Below, piece after piece: positions 16,614 to 25,298 of a DNA stretch of 64,000 nt (within the stretch, counting starts at the first letter, position 1; the number at the start of each line of letters is the position of its first letter). The notes beneath the pieces are model-generated. The model was not told the DNA's origin. It did no database searches and was given only the letters and a program-made list of their open reading frames with translations. The stretch is from the NCBI RefSeq assembly GCF_000974985.2, contig NZ_LAVA02000067.1:21396-85395 (forward strand). Reading direction: 5' to 3'. Position numbers and translations under genes: made by a program. Source of the DNA: Streptomyces mangrovisoli. GTDB lineage: Bacteria > Actinomycetota > Actinomycetes > Streptomycetales > Streptomycetaceae.

Positions 16614-19132
16614 CGGTCCCCTCCCTGTCCGGAGGCGGAGCCGGAGAGGAGGTGGTGGATGAGGTCTTCGGTCTCCTTCTCGAGGGCGACGCCGAGGGTG
16701 CGGCTGACGTCGTGGACGCGGGTGACGGCTGCGTGCACGCCGGAGCGGTTGCCGGACATCGCCTCGATGTTCATCCAGGCCCGGTAGAGGACTTCGGCTC
16801 CTGCGTCTGCCTCCAGACCGATGGTGATGGCCTGGCGGGCGGCGGTGAGGTCGAGGTGGCGGCCGGGCTGGATGCGCAGCGCGGCGACGGTGTGGGCGGT
16901 GTAGACGATCTGGGTGACCATGTCCTGCTGGAGGGGTTCGGCCCAGGGCAGGGGCCGGTTCCCGAAAGGGCGGCCGCGCACGAGCTGCAGGGCCTGCTCC
17001 AGTGGGGCCAGCCCGTCGGTGCCTTGGGTGAGTGCGGTGCGGGTGAGGTGCTGGAAGGCGGTCCAGTCGCAGCGGATGCCGGGGTGCAGGCGGTAGGCGT
17101 CCTCCGTGCGGCCGCGGCGGGGGACGTAGGGGTTGCCGTCCGCGTCGTTGCCGAGGGCGCGGCGGAGTTGGTGCAGGCGGGCGTAGAGGGTGTTGGGGGT
17201 CCACGGGGTGTGAGGGTCCATGTCCGTGCAGACGGCGTCGGTGGTACGGCCGGGCCGGAAGTAGAGCAGAGCGGCCAGTTGCGCGGTGCGGGGCCCGTGA
17301 CCGGTGGAGGCGATCCCGTCGACCTCGACCGCGCCCAACACTCGGATCTGCGGCGCCTGTGGGCGGTTGCCGGCGTCAGCTGCATCGGGTGGTACGACCG
17401 CACCGGCTGGTTCTGGTCCCAGTGTGAGCGAGGCCGGGGGGCGGGGGACGGCCGCGGGGAGCGCAGGAGAGGGGACGTCGGTTGCTTCGCTGGATGTCCT
17501 GTCGTAGCGCGGTGCAGGCGTTTCGGCATGTTCCGGCGGTTCGCAGGGGGCGTCTCCGGGCGGAGTCCGAGGCCGGGTGTCGGCACTGCTGCTCTCTTCA
17601 CGCCTACCGGTCCCGGGTGGCTGCGCGAGGGCCGAGATGATCTGCCGGTAGGCCGTCTCGTCGAGTCGCTGCAGGATGATCGGGCCGGTGTCGGCGTCGA
17701 GGTGTTGCGGGCCGTGGTCGCCGGCGTCGAGGACCGGCGCGTGGGGGAGGTGCGCGATGGCCTTCTGCGCGGGTGCGACGACGGTCAGGGATGTGGGGCC
17801 GTCCTGGGCGAGGAGGGCGGCGAGGTGGCGTGCGGTGTCATTGTCGAGGGGCTGGGCGGACAGCAGCAGGCACGGGTTCTGGGGGGTGTCGGGGTGCTGG
17901 TGGGCTTCCAGCAGCCGTTCGCCCAGCTCGCGCAGTGCTTGCGTCGTGTCGGCCACCGGGTGGATGCGGCGGCCGGGGAACAAGGCGGGGAGGTCCTGCC
18001 CGAAGGCGACGGTGAACAGCGCCGCGCCTCCCGCCCAGGGTGCGAGGGCCAATTCGAGGGCGAGTGCGGCACATATCTGTGTGACATCGCCTGCCGGGCC
18101 GTCGAGGAGGAGCACGGGGTGGCGGTTGAGGTCGACGAGGATCAGGCCACCCCCGCCCGGGGTGGTGCCCAGGGTGGCCAGGGCCGGGTAGGGGGCGGGT
18201 GTGTGCCGGGCCTGCTCGGGGGTGAGGAGCTCGGGCTTGTCCGGCAGCAGCCACCAGCCGTCGGCGCCGCGGGTGAACGGGGCGATCGGGCGCAGGAGTT
18301 GGTCGTGGGGGAGCACCTCCGTGGTGTGCGGGGTGAGGCGGGCTGCGCGCAGGGCCGGGATCCAGCCGCTGCTGTCGTGGCCGCTGTGGTGGGCGAGGGT
18401 GCGCAGTGCGAGGTCGAGGCGTCGCAGGTTCTCCGGTACGGCTTCGTCCGTGCGGCCGGGTGCCGCTTGGGCGGAGGGAGTCTCGTGTGTGGGGGAGGCG
18501 TGGTGCCGGCGCAGGAGGCGGGCCAGGGCCAGCAGACAGAGGAGGGCGGTGGTCAGGAAGCCTGCTGCTGCCAGGAGGGGGCGTGCCGTCCACCGGTGTG
18601 CCGTGGTGTGCAGGGCGGGCGCGTGGGACGTACCCGGGGCGGGCGAGGCCGTGTGGGGGACGGCTGGAACGAAGGCGCTGGCGCTCGGCGTTGCGGTCGG
18701 GGACTGGCTCGCGTCGGGGTTGCTGGTGTGGCTGCTTGGTGCGGTGGCCGACGCGGACGGGTCGGCGGTGGTGGTGGATGGTGTCGTGCGCGTGGCTGTG
18801 CTCGGTGCGCTGCCGGCGTCTGGAGCGCTGTGGCTGCTGTGCTGCTTGCTGGTGGCGGGGCTGCGGGTGGTCAGGTCCTGCACGGCTTGGCGCAGAACGG
18901 TGGTGGGGGTGGTGAGCGGGAGGATTCTGGGTGCGGCGAGCGTCGCATCGCCGCGTGAGGCCAGGAGTTGCTGCGTGTTGTCGGCGGGGGTTGGGGTGTG
19001 TCGGCCGGTGTCGGGGTGGGTGATGGCGAGGGTGAGGGTGAGGGCCCCGGCGAGGACGGCGGGTATGGCGGTGCGGCGGCCGGGCGCGGTGGTGTGGTGG
19101 GTGTGTGGGGTGGTGGGCATGGGGGCGTTCAC
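16610..19132 (-). CDS. Membrane-anchored BTAD-domain regulator
   Basis: An 840-residue multidomain protein. Membrane segments lie at about 20-37 and 185-205, enclosing a Ser/Thr/Pro-rich stretch likely outside the cell. A cytoplasmic region of about 220-500 follows; its GGGGLILVDLNRHPVLLLDGPAGDV resembles no clear ATPase motif. Then come an OmpR-like winged-helix region, QIRVLGAVEVDG to LHQLRRALG (about 595-665), and a C-terminal bacterial transcriptional activator domain. The combination matches large membrane BTAD proteins seen in actinobacterial T4SS-like clusters. It overlaps the genes on both sides by 4 bp. It may sense the cell surface and control transfer genes; that is inference. Confidence 0.82.
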   Translation of the reverse strand: MNAPMPTTPHTHHTTAPGRRTAIPAVLAGALTLTLAITHPDTGRHTPTPADNTQQLLASRGDATLAAPRILPLTTPTTVLRQAVQDLTTRSPATSKQHSSHSAPDAGSAPSTATRTTPSTTTADPSASATAPSSHTSNPDASQSPTATPSASAFVPAVPHTASPAPGTSHAPALHTTAHRWTARPLLAAAGFLTTALLCLLALARLLRRHHASPTHETPSAQAAPGRTDEAVPENLRRLDLALRTLAHHSGHDSSGWIPALRAARLTPHTTEVLPHDQLLRPIAPFTRGADGWWLLPDKPELLTPEQARHTPAPYPALATLGTTPGGGGLILVDLNRHPVLLLDGPAGDVTQICAALALELALAPWAGGAALFTVAFGQDLPALFPGRRIHPVADTTQALRELGERLLEAHQHPDTPQNPCLLLSAQPLDNDTARHLAALLAQDGPTSLTVVAPAQKAIAHLPHAPVLDAGDHGPQHLDADTGPIILQRLDETAYRQIISALAQPPGTGRREESSSADTRPRTPPGDAPCEPPEHAETPAPRYDRTSSEATDVPSPALPAAVPRPPASLTLGPEPAGAVVPPDAADAGNRPQAPQIRVLGAVEVDGIASTGHGPRTAQLAALLYFRPGRTTDAVCTDMDPHTPWTPNTLYARLHQLRRALGNDADGNPYVPRRGRTEDAYRLHPGIRCDWTAFQHLTRTALTQGTDGLAPLEQALQLVRGRPFGNRPLPWAEPLQQDMVTQIVYTAHTVAALRIQPGRHLDLTAARQAITIGLEADAGAEVLYRAWMNIEAMSGNRSGVHAAVTRVHDVSRTLGVALEKETEDLIHHLLSGSASGQGGDR

Positions 19133-19698
19133 CGGGTGAGGGTGAGGGTGGCGGTGTCGAACAGGGGGAGTTCGAGGTCGAGGTAGGTGGTGGTGGCCGG
19201 TGGTGCGGGGAACTGCAGGAAGATGCGGACGCTCTCACCGGCTTTGAGGGTGCTGAGGCCGGTGGTGGTCAGGGGCTGGTTGTCGGTGTCGCGCAGGACG
19301 TAGTAGCGCTTGCCGGCGGTGAAGTCGACGAGGGTGGCTCCGGCGAGCGAGGGGCCGGTTTTGAGGATGGCGGTCTCGTTGCCGCGCAGTTCGGCGGGGA
19401 CGACGGCGAGTTGGCGGCCGGTGTTGGCCAGGGTGCCGCGCAGGGTGAGGACTCCGGCCGCGGCGCGGCGGGCGGAGGTGATGGTGAGGGCGAGGTGGTT
19501 CTGTCCGTGGAGGGTGACTGGAGGCGCGCTGGCGGGGGTGCGGGAGGGGGTGGGGCTGGTGTCGGCGGCCGAGGCGGCGAGCGGGCTGGGGTGGTCGGCG
19601 TGGAGGGCGAGGTAGCCGGCGGCTGCCAGGGCGAGGACGGCGGCCAGGGTCAGGGCGGTCAGCCGGACGGGTAAAGCGCGCAGTGAGCGAGAGGTCAT
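19129..19698 (-). CDS. Anchored or secreted beta-domain protein of the transfer locus
   Basis: A 189-residue protein with an N-terminal signal or anchor (LTALTLAAVLALAAAGYLAL, about 14-33), a short Pro/Ser linker and one extracellular domain. The domain contains NHLALTITSARRAAAGVLTLRGTLANTG, YYVLRDTDNQPLTTTGLSTLKAGES and FLQFPAPP, the rhythm of an immunoglobulin-like or DUF4352-type beta-sandwich. There are no cysteines or catalytic motifs. Its stop overlaps the BTAD gene start by 4 bp. It could be a surface partner of the BTAD membrane protein. Confidence 0.75.
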   Translation of the reverse strand: MTSRSLRALPVRLTALTLAAVLALAAAGYLALHADHPSPLAASAADTSPTPSRTPASAPPVTLHGQNHLALTITSARRAAAGVLTLRGTLANTGRQLAVVPAELRGNETAILKTGPSLAGATLVDFTAGKRYYVLRDTDNQPLTTTGLSTLKAGESVRIFLQFPAPPATTTYLDLELPLFDTATLTLTR

Positions 19699-19884
19699 GA
19701 GTACGCGTTCCTTCCTGTGGTTCGGCCGTGTACGCGGGTGCAGGTGGCGTGGGACGTGGGCAGGCCGAAGGGGCCTGGTGGCCTGGTGGCCGGGACGAGA
19801 ACGGGGTGGGTGCAGGGTGGGGCGAAGCCGGGTGGCGCGGCCCGCGCGCTCGGCCGCGAACGGTGGAGGCGGTGCGGGCCGGGT

Positions 19885-20115
19885 CTACCGCTCGGGGGTG
19901 GGGTGGGGCCAGACGGTGATGGTGTCGCCGTCGAGGGTGACGTGCCGGTCGGGGAAGTGGCGGCGGACCTGGGTGAGGTCGTCGGGGGTGAAGTCGCCGG
20001 TTGCGGTTGCGACCCAGGCGTCGCCGATCCGGCTCAGGTCTCGTGTGTCCGCGGGCCAGACGACGGTGCCGGCTAAGTCTTCCTCGGCGCGAACCTCGTT
20101 CCCTCTGTGGGGCAT
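19885..20115 (-). CDS. Small acidic protein at the head of the second transfer unit
   Basis: A 76-residue frame with a strong ribosome-binding site (AAGGAGAAG) ending five bases before the ATG. The sequence includes EDLAGTVVWPADTRDLSRIGDAWVATATGDFTPDDLTQVRRHFPDRHVTLDGDTITVWPHP, giving alternating beta strands and a short helix with no cysteines. It is the first gene after the promoter at 20189-20218 and 186 bp before the secreted-protein gene. No family is recognised; a small regulatory or accessory role in transfer is possible. Confidence 0.65.
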   Translation of the reverse strand: MPHRGNEVRAEEDLAGTVVWPADTRDLSRIGDAWVATATGDFTPDDLTQVRRHFPDRHVTLDGDTITVWPHPTPER

Positions 20116-20188
20116 TGCTCTTCTCCTTCACGTGTGGTGTGCAAGGTGTGAGCTGCGAGTTTGTGCGGTGCCGTGCTGTTGTCATGTA

Positions 20189-20218
20189 ACGCTAAATGTT
20201 CGCGCGAGCAAATATCAA
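20189..20218 (-). promoter_or_regulatory. Promoter with palindromic operator in the spacer
   Basis: On the minus strand TTGATA (20218-20213) and TAGCGT (20194-20189) are separated by 18 bp, a good Streptomyces vegetative promoter for the 76-aa gene. The spacer contains TGCTCGCGCGAACA (20210-20197), palindromic at 12 of 14 positions, where a bound repressor would block RNA polymerase. The area is also locally AT-rich. Confidence 0.55.
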
Positions 20219-20283
20219 GGGGGTTTTGGTGGCAGTCACAGAACTGCGACAAACGCCGCCCGTGTCCCGGGACCGCGCCGGCG

Positions 20284-21444
20284 TCACAGGTGTGTCCACG
20301 GCCGTGGGCCGCCCCCGGTGAGCGGTGTCCATATCGCGGCGCTCGGCCCGTGTTCCTCGAGGTCCTCCAGTACGGCCGCACCGAGCGGAACCTCCTCGGC
20401 GAGGCCGGAGATGTCGGGATGCTCGGCGGCCGTCGCCTGGAGGTCTTCGATGCGGTGGGCCAGTTCCGGGCGGCCGGCACCGGTCAGCACGAACAGCACC
20501 GCCGGGAACAGGGAGTACCCGCGCGACCATGCCGGCCTCCCGTGCGGGGTCCCCGGCTGGGCGGGCCGATGACGGCCGACGGCCGAGGCCGCGGCGTGCA
20601 GGCGGGCGTGGGTGACGAGCCTGGCCGTCAGGCGCTGGCTGCTCATTGTGGTCCGGTCGACCTCGACGAGCGCGCGCAGCGGCGTGCGCGTGCCCGCGGT
20701 GACGCGGGTGTAGTGCAACAGCGCGTCGGACACGACGAGTTCCCCCGTGCAGCCGCCCACTGCATGGACGGCCTCCGGGATCCAGTCCAGGAAGCCGTGT
20801 TCGTCGCCGCGCCGGCGGGCATCGGCGGCGAACGCCAGGTGTGCCCGCACCACCGTCAGCGTGTGAGCCGACTTCAAGGAGGCCTCGTCGGCCGAGGCGA
20901 CGGGGCGGGCGGGGCGGCCGCGCAGTTCGGGGAAGCCGTTGGCGATCCGGGCGCCGTCGGCCGTGAGGAACCAGGCCCGAGCCCGATGGGACTGCGGCAG
21001 GACCACGAAGTCGACGAGACCCCGCTCGTGCAGCACGGTCAGCGGGTTGGACACGGTGCGCCGGGTGGCGCCGGGGCGCAGCATGGCATGCAGCTGGGTC
21101 AGGGTCGCCATGCGGTGCTGCGCGAGCGCCGCCACCAGCTGGTGGGGCAGCCACTCGCTGCGCCGCGGCAGCCCCCGCACGGGCGGCCGGGGCCCCTGCG
21201 TGAACGTGCGTGGGTTCTGCGCGGATGCCGTCCCGCGGCCCGGCTCGGACGCGCCCGTGACGGAGGCCGGTTCTGCGAAGCGGCGCCGGGACGCGGGTCG
21301 CGGCGCCGACGGCGCGAACCCGGCGGGCACGGGCGGTGCGTGGGGACCGCGCACGGGCTCGGTCCCGGCTGCGGGGGCGGGCGTGTGGGAGGGCTCCGCA
21401 GCAGGTGAGGGCCCGGAGCGGTGCGGGTGCGGGGTGGCGGTCAC
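20284..21444 (-). CDS. Replication-relaxation family protein
   Basis: A 386-residue protein matching the actinobacterial replication-relaxation family (Pfam Replic_Relax). After a Pro/Ala-rich N-terminus (to about 95) comes a winged-helix region: LPHQLVAALAQHRMATLTQLHAML, TRRTVSNPLTVLHERGLVDF and WFLTADGARI. It is followed by an alpha/beta nuclease-like core with KSAHTLTVVRAHLAFA, DWIPEAVHAV, VSDALLHY and LVEVDRTTMS. The Asp/Glu pattern is compatible with a PD-(D/E)XK-like fold, but that is my reading. The GTG start overlaps the coupling-protein stop (GTGA). Its position after the VirD4-like gene makes it the likeliest DNA-processing partner of the transfer system. Confidence 0.82.
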   Translation of the reverse strand: MTATPHPHRSGPSPAAEPSHTPAPAAGTEPVRGPHAPPVPAGFAPSAPRPASRRRFAEPASVTGASEPGRGTASAQNPRTFTQGPRPPVRGLPRRSEWLPHQLVAALAQHRMATLTQLHAMLRPGATRRTVSNPLTVLHERGLVDFVVLPQSHRARAWFLTADGARIANGFPELRGRPARPVASADEASLKSAHTLTVVRAHLAFAADARRRGDEHGFLDWIPEAVHAVGGCTGELVVSDALLHYTRVTAGTRTPLRALVEVDRTTMSSQRLTARLVTHARLHAAASAVGRHRPAQPGTPHGRPAWSRGYSLFPAVLFVLTGAGRPELAHRIEDLQATAAEHPDISGLAEEVPLGAAVLEDLEEHGPSAAIWTPLTGGGPRPWTHL

Positions 21445-24068
21445 GTGTACCTCTCTTTCTTGGGCGGGGGCACGTTTTCCTGCGTGGAGGCGTGCTCGGT
21501 GAGGAAGGCGAGCACATCCCTTCCGTGGAGTGCGGCGTGGGCGGAGAGCTCGTGAAGCGGCCTGCAGCCGGCCCGCTGCTGCGCGGCGCTCTCCAGCGCG
21601 GCCGCGCGGCGGGGCCGGGCGAGGTCGGCGAACACGTCGTCGAGGTGGGGGCCGGTGATGCGGACGGGGCCGACGCGGCCGCCGTGGACGGTGAGGGTCA
21701 TGTAGTGCTGGTAGCGCTCCAGGGCGGCGACCTCGGCCGGGCTGGGACGGCCGCCCCATTCCGCGGTGAGCGCCGCGATCGCGCTCACCGAGCCGGACGT
21801 GGAGGCGAGGGTGGAGGCGTTCTGGGTGAGGGATGCCTGCACGGGGGCGGGCAGGCGGCTGAGCAGCTGGGTCAGGCCGTGGACGGTGACCCGGTACTTG
21901 CGCAGGTCCTCGAACATGGCGGCGATCGTCTCCGGGGCCGCTCCGGTCAATGTGATGAGTTCGTCGAAGTACAGGCGGAACAGGCGGCGTTGCGCGAGGG
22001 GGACGGCGCGGCGTGCGCGCGCAGCGCGCAGCAGGTCGCGGGTGAGCAGTGCGGTCAGCAGCCGGTCGGTGGGGCCGTGTCCTCCCGGGCACACCCAGAC
22101 GATCATTCCGTGGTCCATGGCGGCCCGGCTGTCGTAGTGGCCGACGGGCTGCCCGAGGAAGGCGTGGGTCACGGGATGGGCGGCCAGCCGGGCCAGCGGG
22201 TTGAGGACCACGGTGAACGCGTCGTCGGGCAGGCGGGGGAACACGGCCTGCCACCAGGCGCGGACGTCGTCGTCCAGCCGGTCCGCCGCCACGGTCAGGG
22301 CCGTGGCGCGAAAGGCCGTGTCGGTGAGCAGGGCCCGGATCTGGAACACGGTGGCCTGCGCGTCGCGGCGGTCTGCCGTACAGGCGGCCTGGTTGACGGC
22401 GGTCAGCACGGTCAGGCAGGCGGTCAGGATGGTCTGGGCCCTGGGTGCGGTTGCGTCGTCCCAGCCCAGGACGGTCGCGAACGCGTCGGCGACGGCCTCG
22501 ACGACCTCGTGCGCGGCCTGTCCGTCCTGCATCGCGAGCGGATTCCACGCGCTGACCGAAGGCGTCGGCCCGATCGCGCCGAGGTCGATGAGGGCGATGC
22601 GGGCGGCGATGTGGTCGTGGGCGAGAAACGGCAGAGCGCGCGGCCAGGAGTCGCGGTGCGGGTCCATGAACAGCAGGCCGCCGCCGGCGTGGGCCCAGCC
22701 GATCGCCTGGGCCAGGGCCCGTTCGGTCTTGCCGCCGCCGGCCCGGCCCACCCCGACCTCGAACAGGGTCTCGTCGGCGTAGGTGGCCACCAGCCGCCGG
22801 CGCCCGTCGGGACCCTGGTAGTGACCCTGCAGGAGGAGTTCGGGGTTGCCGAGGTCGAAGGTCGGCAGGTCCGTGGGCAGCAGCGGCAGCCGGCAGTGCA
22901 CCGTGGGGGGCTTGAGCAGCCCGGTCAGTTCGTCCAGCCGGACCCAGTTCGCGCGCGGCGGCCTCAGCCAGCCGTACTGCCACCGCCGATCGAAACCGCG
23001 CCGGCCGGGCCACCGATCGGCCCCGGCCCGCCACGGGCCCAGCCGCCATCCGCGCATCGCCCACCGCGAGGAGCCGCCGAACACGTCCAGCGCCGCCTGG
23101 ACCTGCGCCAGCCGGGCGAACGCGCGGCCCTCCACGTCGGAGGCGCACAGCACCAGCAACTGCACGCGGACCAGATGCTCGTCCCCGGAGAGTTTGCCCA
23201 GGGCCTCCTGCGGGTCGATCCGGCGCGGCACCGGCGGCATCACCAGCCGCCGTCCCGCGCCGGTGTCGCCTTTGCCCGCGAGCAACTGCCGTACCTGCCA
23301 CAACAGTGAGTCCTCGACACGGGCCGCGTCGCGGCGCAGCCAGCGTGCGGCCCGCTCGGCCTCCTTGCGTTCCTGGCGCCGGGCGGCGGCCAGCAGTTCC
23401 AGCCGCCGTGTGCGCAGCGCCCACTTCGGGGCGCGCTGGATGTCCAGGCGGATCTCCGCGAGGTCTCCGAGCCCGGCGCGCAGGTCGGCCACGGCGTCGA
23501 CGAGGGGCTGCAGGGGGTCGGGTGCGAGCGGCACCTCCCGCAGCGGGCCGGTGGGGCGGCCGCGCAGGACGAACTCCGCGCGCACGGTGTGGCGGCGCGC
23601 CGCGTCCTTGATCGGGACGGCGGGACGGGCGGTGACGTGCGGCCCGAACGGCGTGATCGCCAGCAGGCGTTGGGCGCCGGCCGGTCCTTCGATCCGGTAG
23701 CGCAGCGGGCTCGTGCCGTCCGCACGCAGCCGGATGCGCACCGCCTTGGAGCGGCGCGGTGCCCACCAGGGCATGCTGGTCGAGGCCCGCGCCAGCTGCA
23801 CACCGTGCCGGAAGATCTCCTCCAGGCTCGGCTCGAACAGCCGGCCGGCCACCACCTCCAGCGCCGTCCGCTGCGCCGACGCCCGCACCGCCAGCCGGCT
23901 CGCCACCATCTCGCCCGCGCCCCACAGCGCGCCGACCACCGTCACGAGCACGTACCAGTGCCCGCCCAGCCACACACCACCCGACCACATGCGCGCGACG
24001 AGCGCGGGCAGCAGCGCGGCCGTCGCCAGCACCGTACCGCTCACCGCCGTGCCGGTCGGGGTGTCCAC
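21441..24068 (-). CDS. VirD4/TraG-like type IV coupling ATPase
   Basis: An 875-residue protein with two N-terminal membrane segments (about 10-29 and 36-56), as in coupling proteins. The Walker A motif GVGRAGGGKT is at about 439-448 and Walker B RLYFDE at about 698-703, followed by LTGAAPETIAAMFEDLRKYRVTVHGLTQLLSRL, the usual post-Walker helical region. Coupling proteins bring plasmid DNA to the secretion channel. Its start overlaps the preceding gene by 28 bp, and its end overlaps the replication-relaxation gene by 4 bp. Weak similarity outside the ATPase motifs means FtsK-like alternatives cannot be excluded, but the membrane topology and context favour VirD4. Confidence 0.85.
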   Translation of the reverse strand: MDTPTGTAVSGTVLATAALLPALVARMWSGGVWLGGHWYVLVTVVGALWGAGEMVASRLAVRASAQRTALEVVAGRLFEPSLEEIFRHGVQLARASTSMPWWAPRRSKAVRIRLRADGTSPLRYRIEGPAGAQRLLAITPFGPHVTARPAVPIKDAARRHTVRAEFVLRGRPTGPLREVPLAPDPLQPLVDAVADLRAGLGDLAEIRLDIQRAPKWALRTRRLELLAAARRQERKEAERAARWLRRDAARVEDSLLWQVRQLLAGKGDTGAGRRLVMPPVPRRIDPQEALGKLSGDEHLVRVQLLVLCASDVEGRAFARLAQVQAALDVFGGSSRWAMRGWRLGPWRAGADRWPGRRGFDRRWQYGWLRPPRANWVRLDELTGLLKPPTVHCRLPLLPTDLPTFDLGNPELLLQGHYQGPDGRRRLVATYADETLFEVGVGRAGGGKTERALAQAIGWAHAGGGLLFMDPHRDSWPRALPFLAHDHIAARIALIDLGAIGPTPSVSAWNPLAMQDGQAAHEVVEAVADAFATVLGWDDATAPRAQTILTACLTVLTAVNQAACTADRRDAQATVFQIRALLTDTAFRATALTVAADRLDDDVRAWWQAVFPRLPDDAFTVVLNPLARLAAHPVTHAFLGQPVGHYDSRAAMDHGMIVWVCPGGHGPTDRLLTALLTRDLLRAARARRAVPLAQRRLFRLYFDELITLTGAAPETIAAMFEDLRKYRVTVHGLTQLLSRLPAPVQASLTQNASTLASTSGSVSAIAALTAEWGGRPSPAEVAALERYQHYMTLTVHGGRVGPVRITGPHLDDVFADLARPRRAAALESAAQQRAGCRPLHELSAHAALHGRDVLAFLTEHASTQENVPPPKKERYT

Positions 24069-24856
24069 GACGAGCCTCCTCCCGCGGATCCGTCACGTGT
24101 GAACACCCAGTCGCTGACCCGTCCGTCGGTGCACACGCCCGCCCGGTCGCAGCCCGCCCACACCAGATGCACCACCGCCCGGTCCGGGCCGCCGTCCCGG
24201 CGCGCGATCGCCGCCTGGATCCGCAGACGGCTGAACGCCGCAGTGACCGGATCACCACGGCCGGGAAAGAGCGTCGGCCAGGCGGCGCGGCCGACCCCGG
24301 TCGCGTCCGCACGGAGCACGAGGCGCCCCGCCGTAACCAGCCGCCGCTCGTCGACGGCGGGAAGATCGGCCGGCCAGGCCGCGTCGAGCGCGCGCTGGAT
24401 CGCCCGGTCACCGGCCCTTCCCTCGCCGAACGGTGGCAACGCCGATGCCTGCGATACCCCCGGCCGGGCTGCGCCCGGACCGGCTGCCGTGGAGACGACT
24501 GGCGTGGAGGCCGCGGCCGTCGTGGCAAGACTGGAGGGCACGGGGGCGGGGACGGGCTCGGGGAGGTGCACACCGGCGGACGCCGTACCGGCACGGGCAG
24601 GCTCGGATGCCCCGGCGGGGGATGTGGCGTCGGTGGTCGGCTGTTCGCGCGGATGCGACGGGGCGAGCGCCAGTGCGCCGCAGACCGTGACGAGCACCGC
24701 GGCTGCCACCAGCCACCGCACGCGACGGTGGCGCACCGGACCTTGTACCGGGCGTGTCACCAGCGCCGGTACAGGGTCCGGTGCAGGAGCAGCTGCGGGA
24801 GGCTGCCGGTGCTGCGGGAGGGCGGGGGAGCGGCGGGTGTTCAGGCGTCGGCGCAT
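24041..24856 (-). CDS. Single-pass membrane protein of the transfer locus
   Basis: A 271-residue protein from ATG 24856, which shares its A with the TGA of the previous gene (TGATG). A basic, Pro-rich cytoplasmic head is followed by one membrane segment (VRWLVAAAVLVTVCGALALA), a Pro/Ala/Thr linker and a globular outer domain. The domain has AIQRALDAAWPADLPAV, a Cys pair in WAGCDRAGVCTDGR that could form a disulfide, and the end VSDWVFTRDG. No enzymatic motif is seen. The topology (short tail, one helix, outer domain) resembles secretion-channel accessory proteins. The longer frame up to 25012 overlaps the previous gene and is not needed. Confidence 0.72.
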   Translation of the reverse strand: MRRRLNTRRSPALPQHRQPPAAAPAPDPVPALVTRPVQGPVRHRRVRWLVAAAVLVTVCGALALAPSHPREQPTTDATSPAGASEPARAGTASAGVHLPEPVPAPVPSSLATTAAASTPVVSTAAGPGAARPGVSQASALPPFGEGRAGDRAIQRALDAAWPADLPAVDERRLVTAGRLVLRADATGVGRAAWPTLFPGRGDPVTAAFSRLRIQAAIARRDGGPDRAVVHLVWAGCDRAGVCTDGRVSDWVFTRDGSAGGGSSWTPRPARR

Positions 24857-25218
24857 CACGGCCTGCCCTGCCCGCGCCGGTGCCCGCTGCGGTTCGTTCG
24901 GCTGGTGGGGGAAGCCGTTCCGGCCGGTGGGGAGGGGCGGTGCAGGTGGGTGAGCCAGGCCGTCGCGGCCGTCACCGAGAGCACCAGCAGCGGTGCCACC
25001 CAGCCGGTCCACCCCCGTGCGCCGGCGGCCGGGGCCGGGTGCAGCAGGGTCACCGCGCGGGACAGCGCGGCCAGGACGGTGCCCACGATGAGGAAACGCA
25101 GCGCGTGGGCCCGGCGCGGGTGGGCGGGCCGGCCCCAGTGGGCCAGTACGAGCCCCCAGACGACGAGCGCGGCACCGGCCAGTCCTGACGCGGTGAGCAG
25201 AGCTGCAGGATCGAACAT
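24856..25218 (-). CDS. Small three-helix membrane protein
   Basis: A 120-residue protein from ATG 25218 with GAGAGGAAG upstream; the frame is open to 25302, but that part overlaps the hydrolase gene. Membrane segments are LLTASGLAGAALVVWGLVLA, ALRFLIVGTVLAALSRAVTLL and TGWVAPLLVLSVTAATAWLTHL. The C-terminus is basic and Ser/Thr/Pro-rich. No known family is recognised. Gene coupling with the next gene by TGATG suggests a channel component. Confidence 0.7.
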   Translation of the reverse strand: MFDPAALLTASGLAGAALVVWGLVLAHWGRPAHPRRAHALRFLIVGTVLAALSRAVTLLHPAPAAGARGWTGWVAPLLVLSVTAATAWLTHLHRPSPPAGTASPTSRTNRSGHRRGQGRP

Positions 25219-25298
25219 CACGAAGCTTCCTCTCCGGGAGTGCGAAAGAAACGGGGAACGAGTCGAATCCGGTGTGGAACAGGGAAGTTGATGGCGGG

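Noticed and set aside
15132..17204. A 690-codon version of the DUF2637 gene
   Set aside because: The added N-terminal part is antisense-like low-complexity sequence overlapping the BTAD gene; ATG 16613 overlaps that gene's stop as expected for coupling.
18652..19139. Plus-strand Gly/Val-rich frames opposite the BTAD gene
   Set aside because: They are the complement of the Ser/Thr/Pro-rich coding region and show no coding features.
20284..24594. A very long minus-strand open frame (1436 codons)
   Set aside because: Only its last 386 codons are a real gene; the upstream part runs through the VirD4-like gene in another frame and is Arg/Pro-rich, as expected of GC-rich shadow frames.
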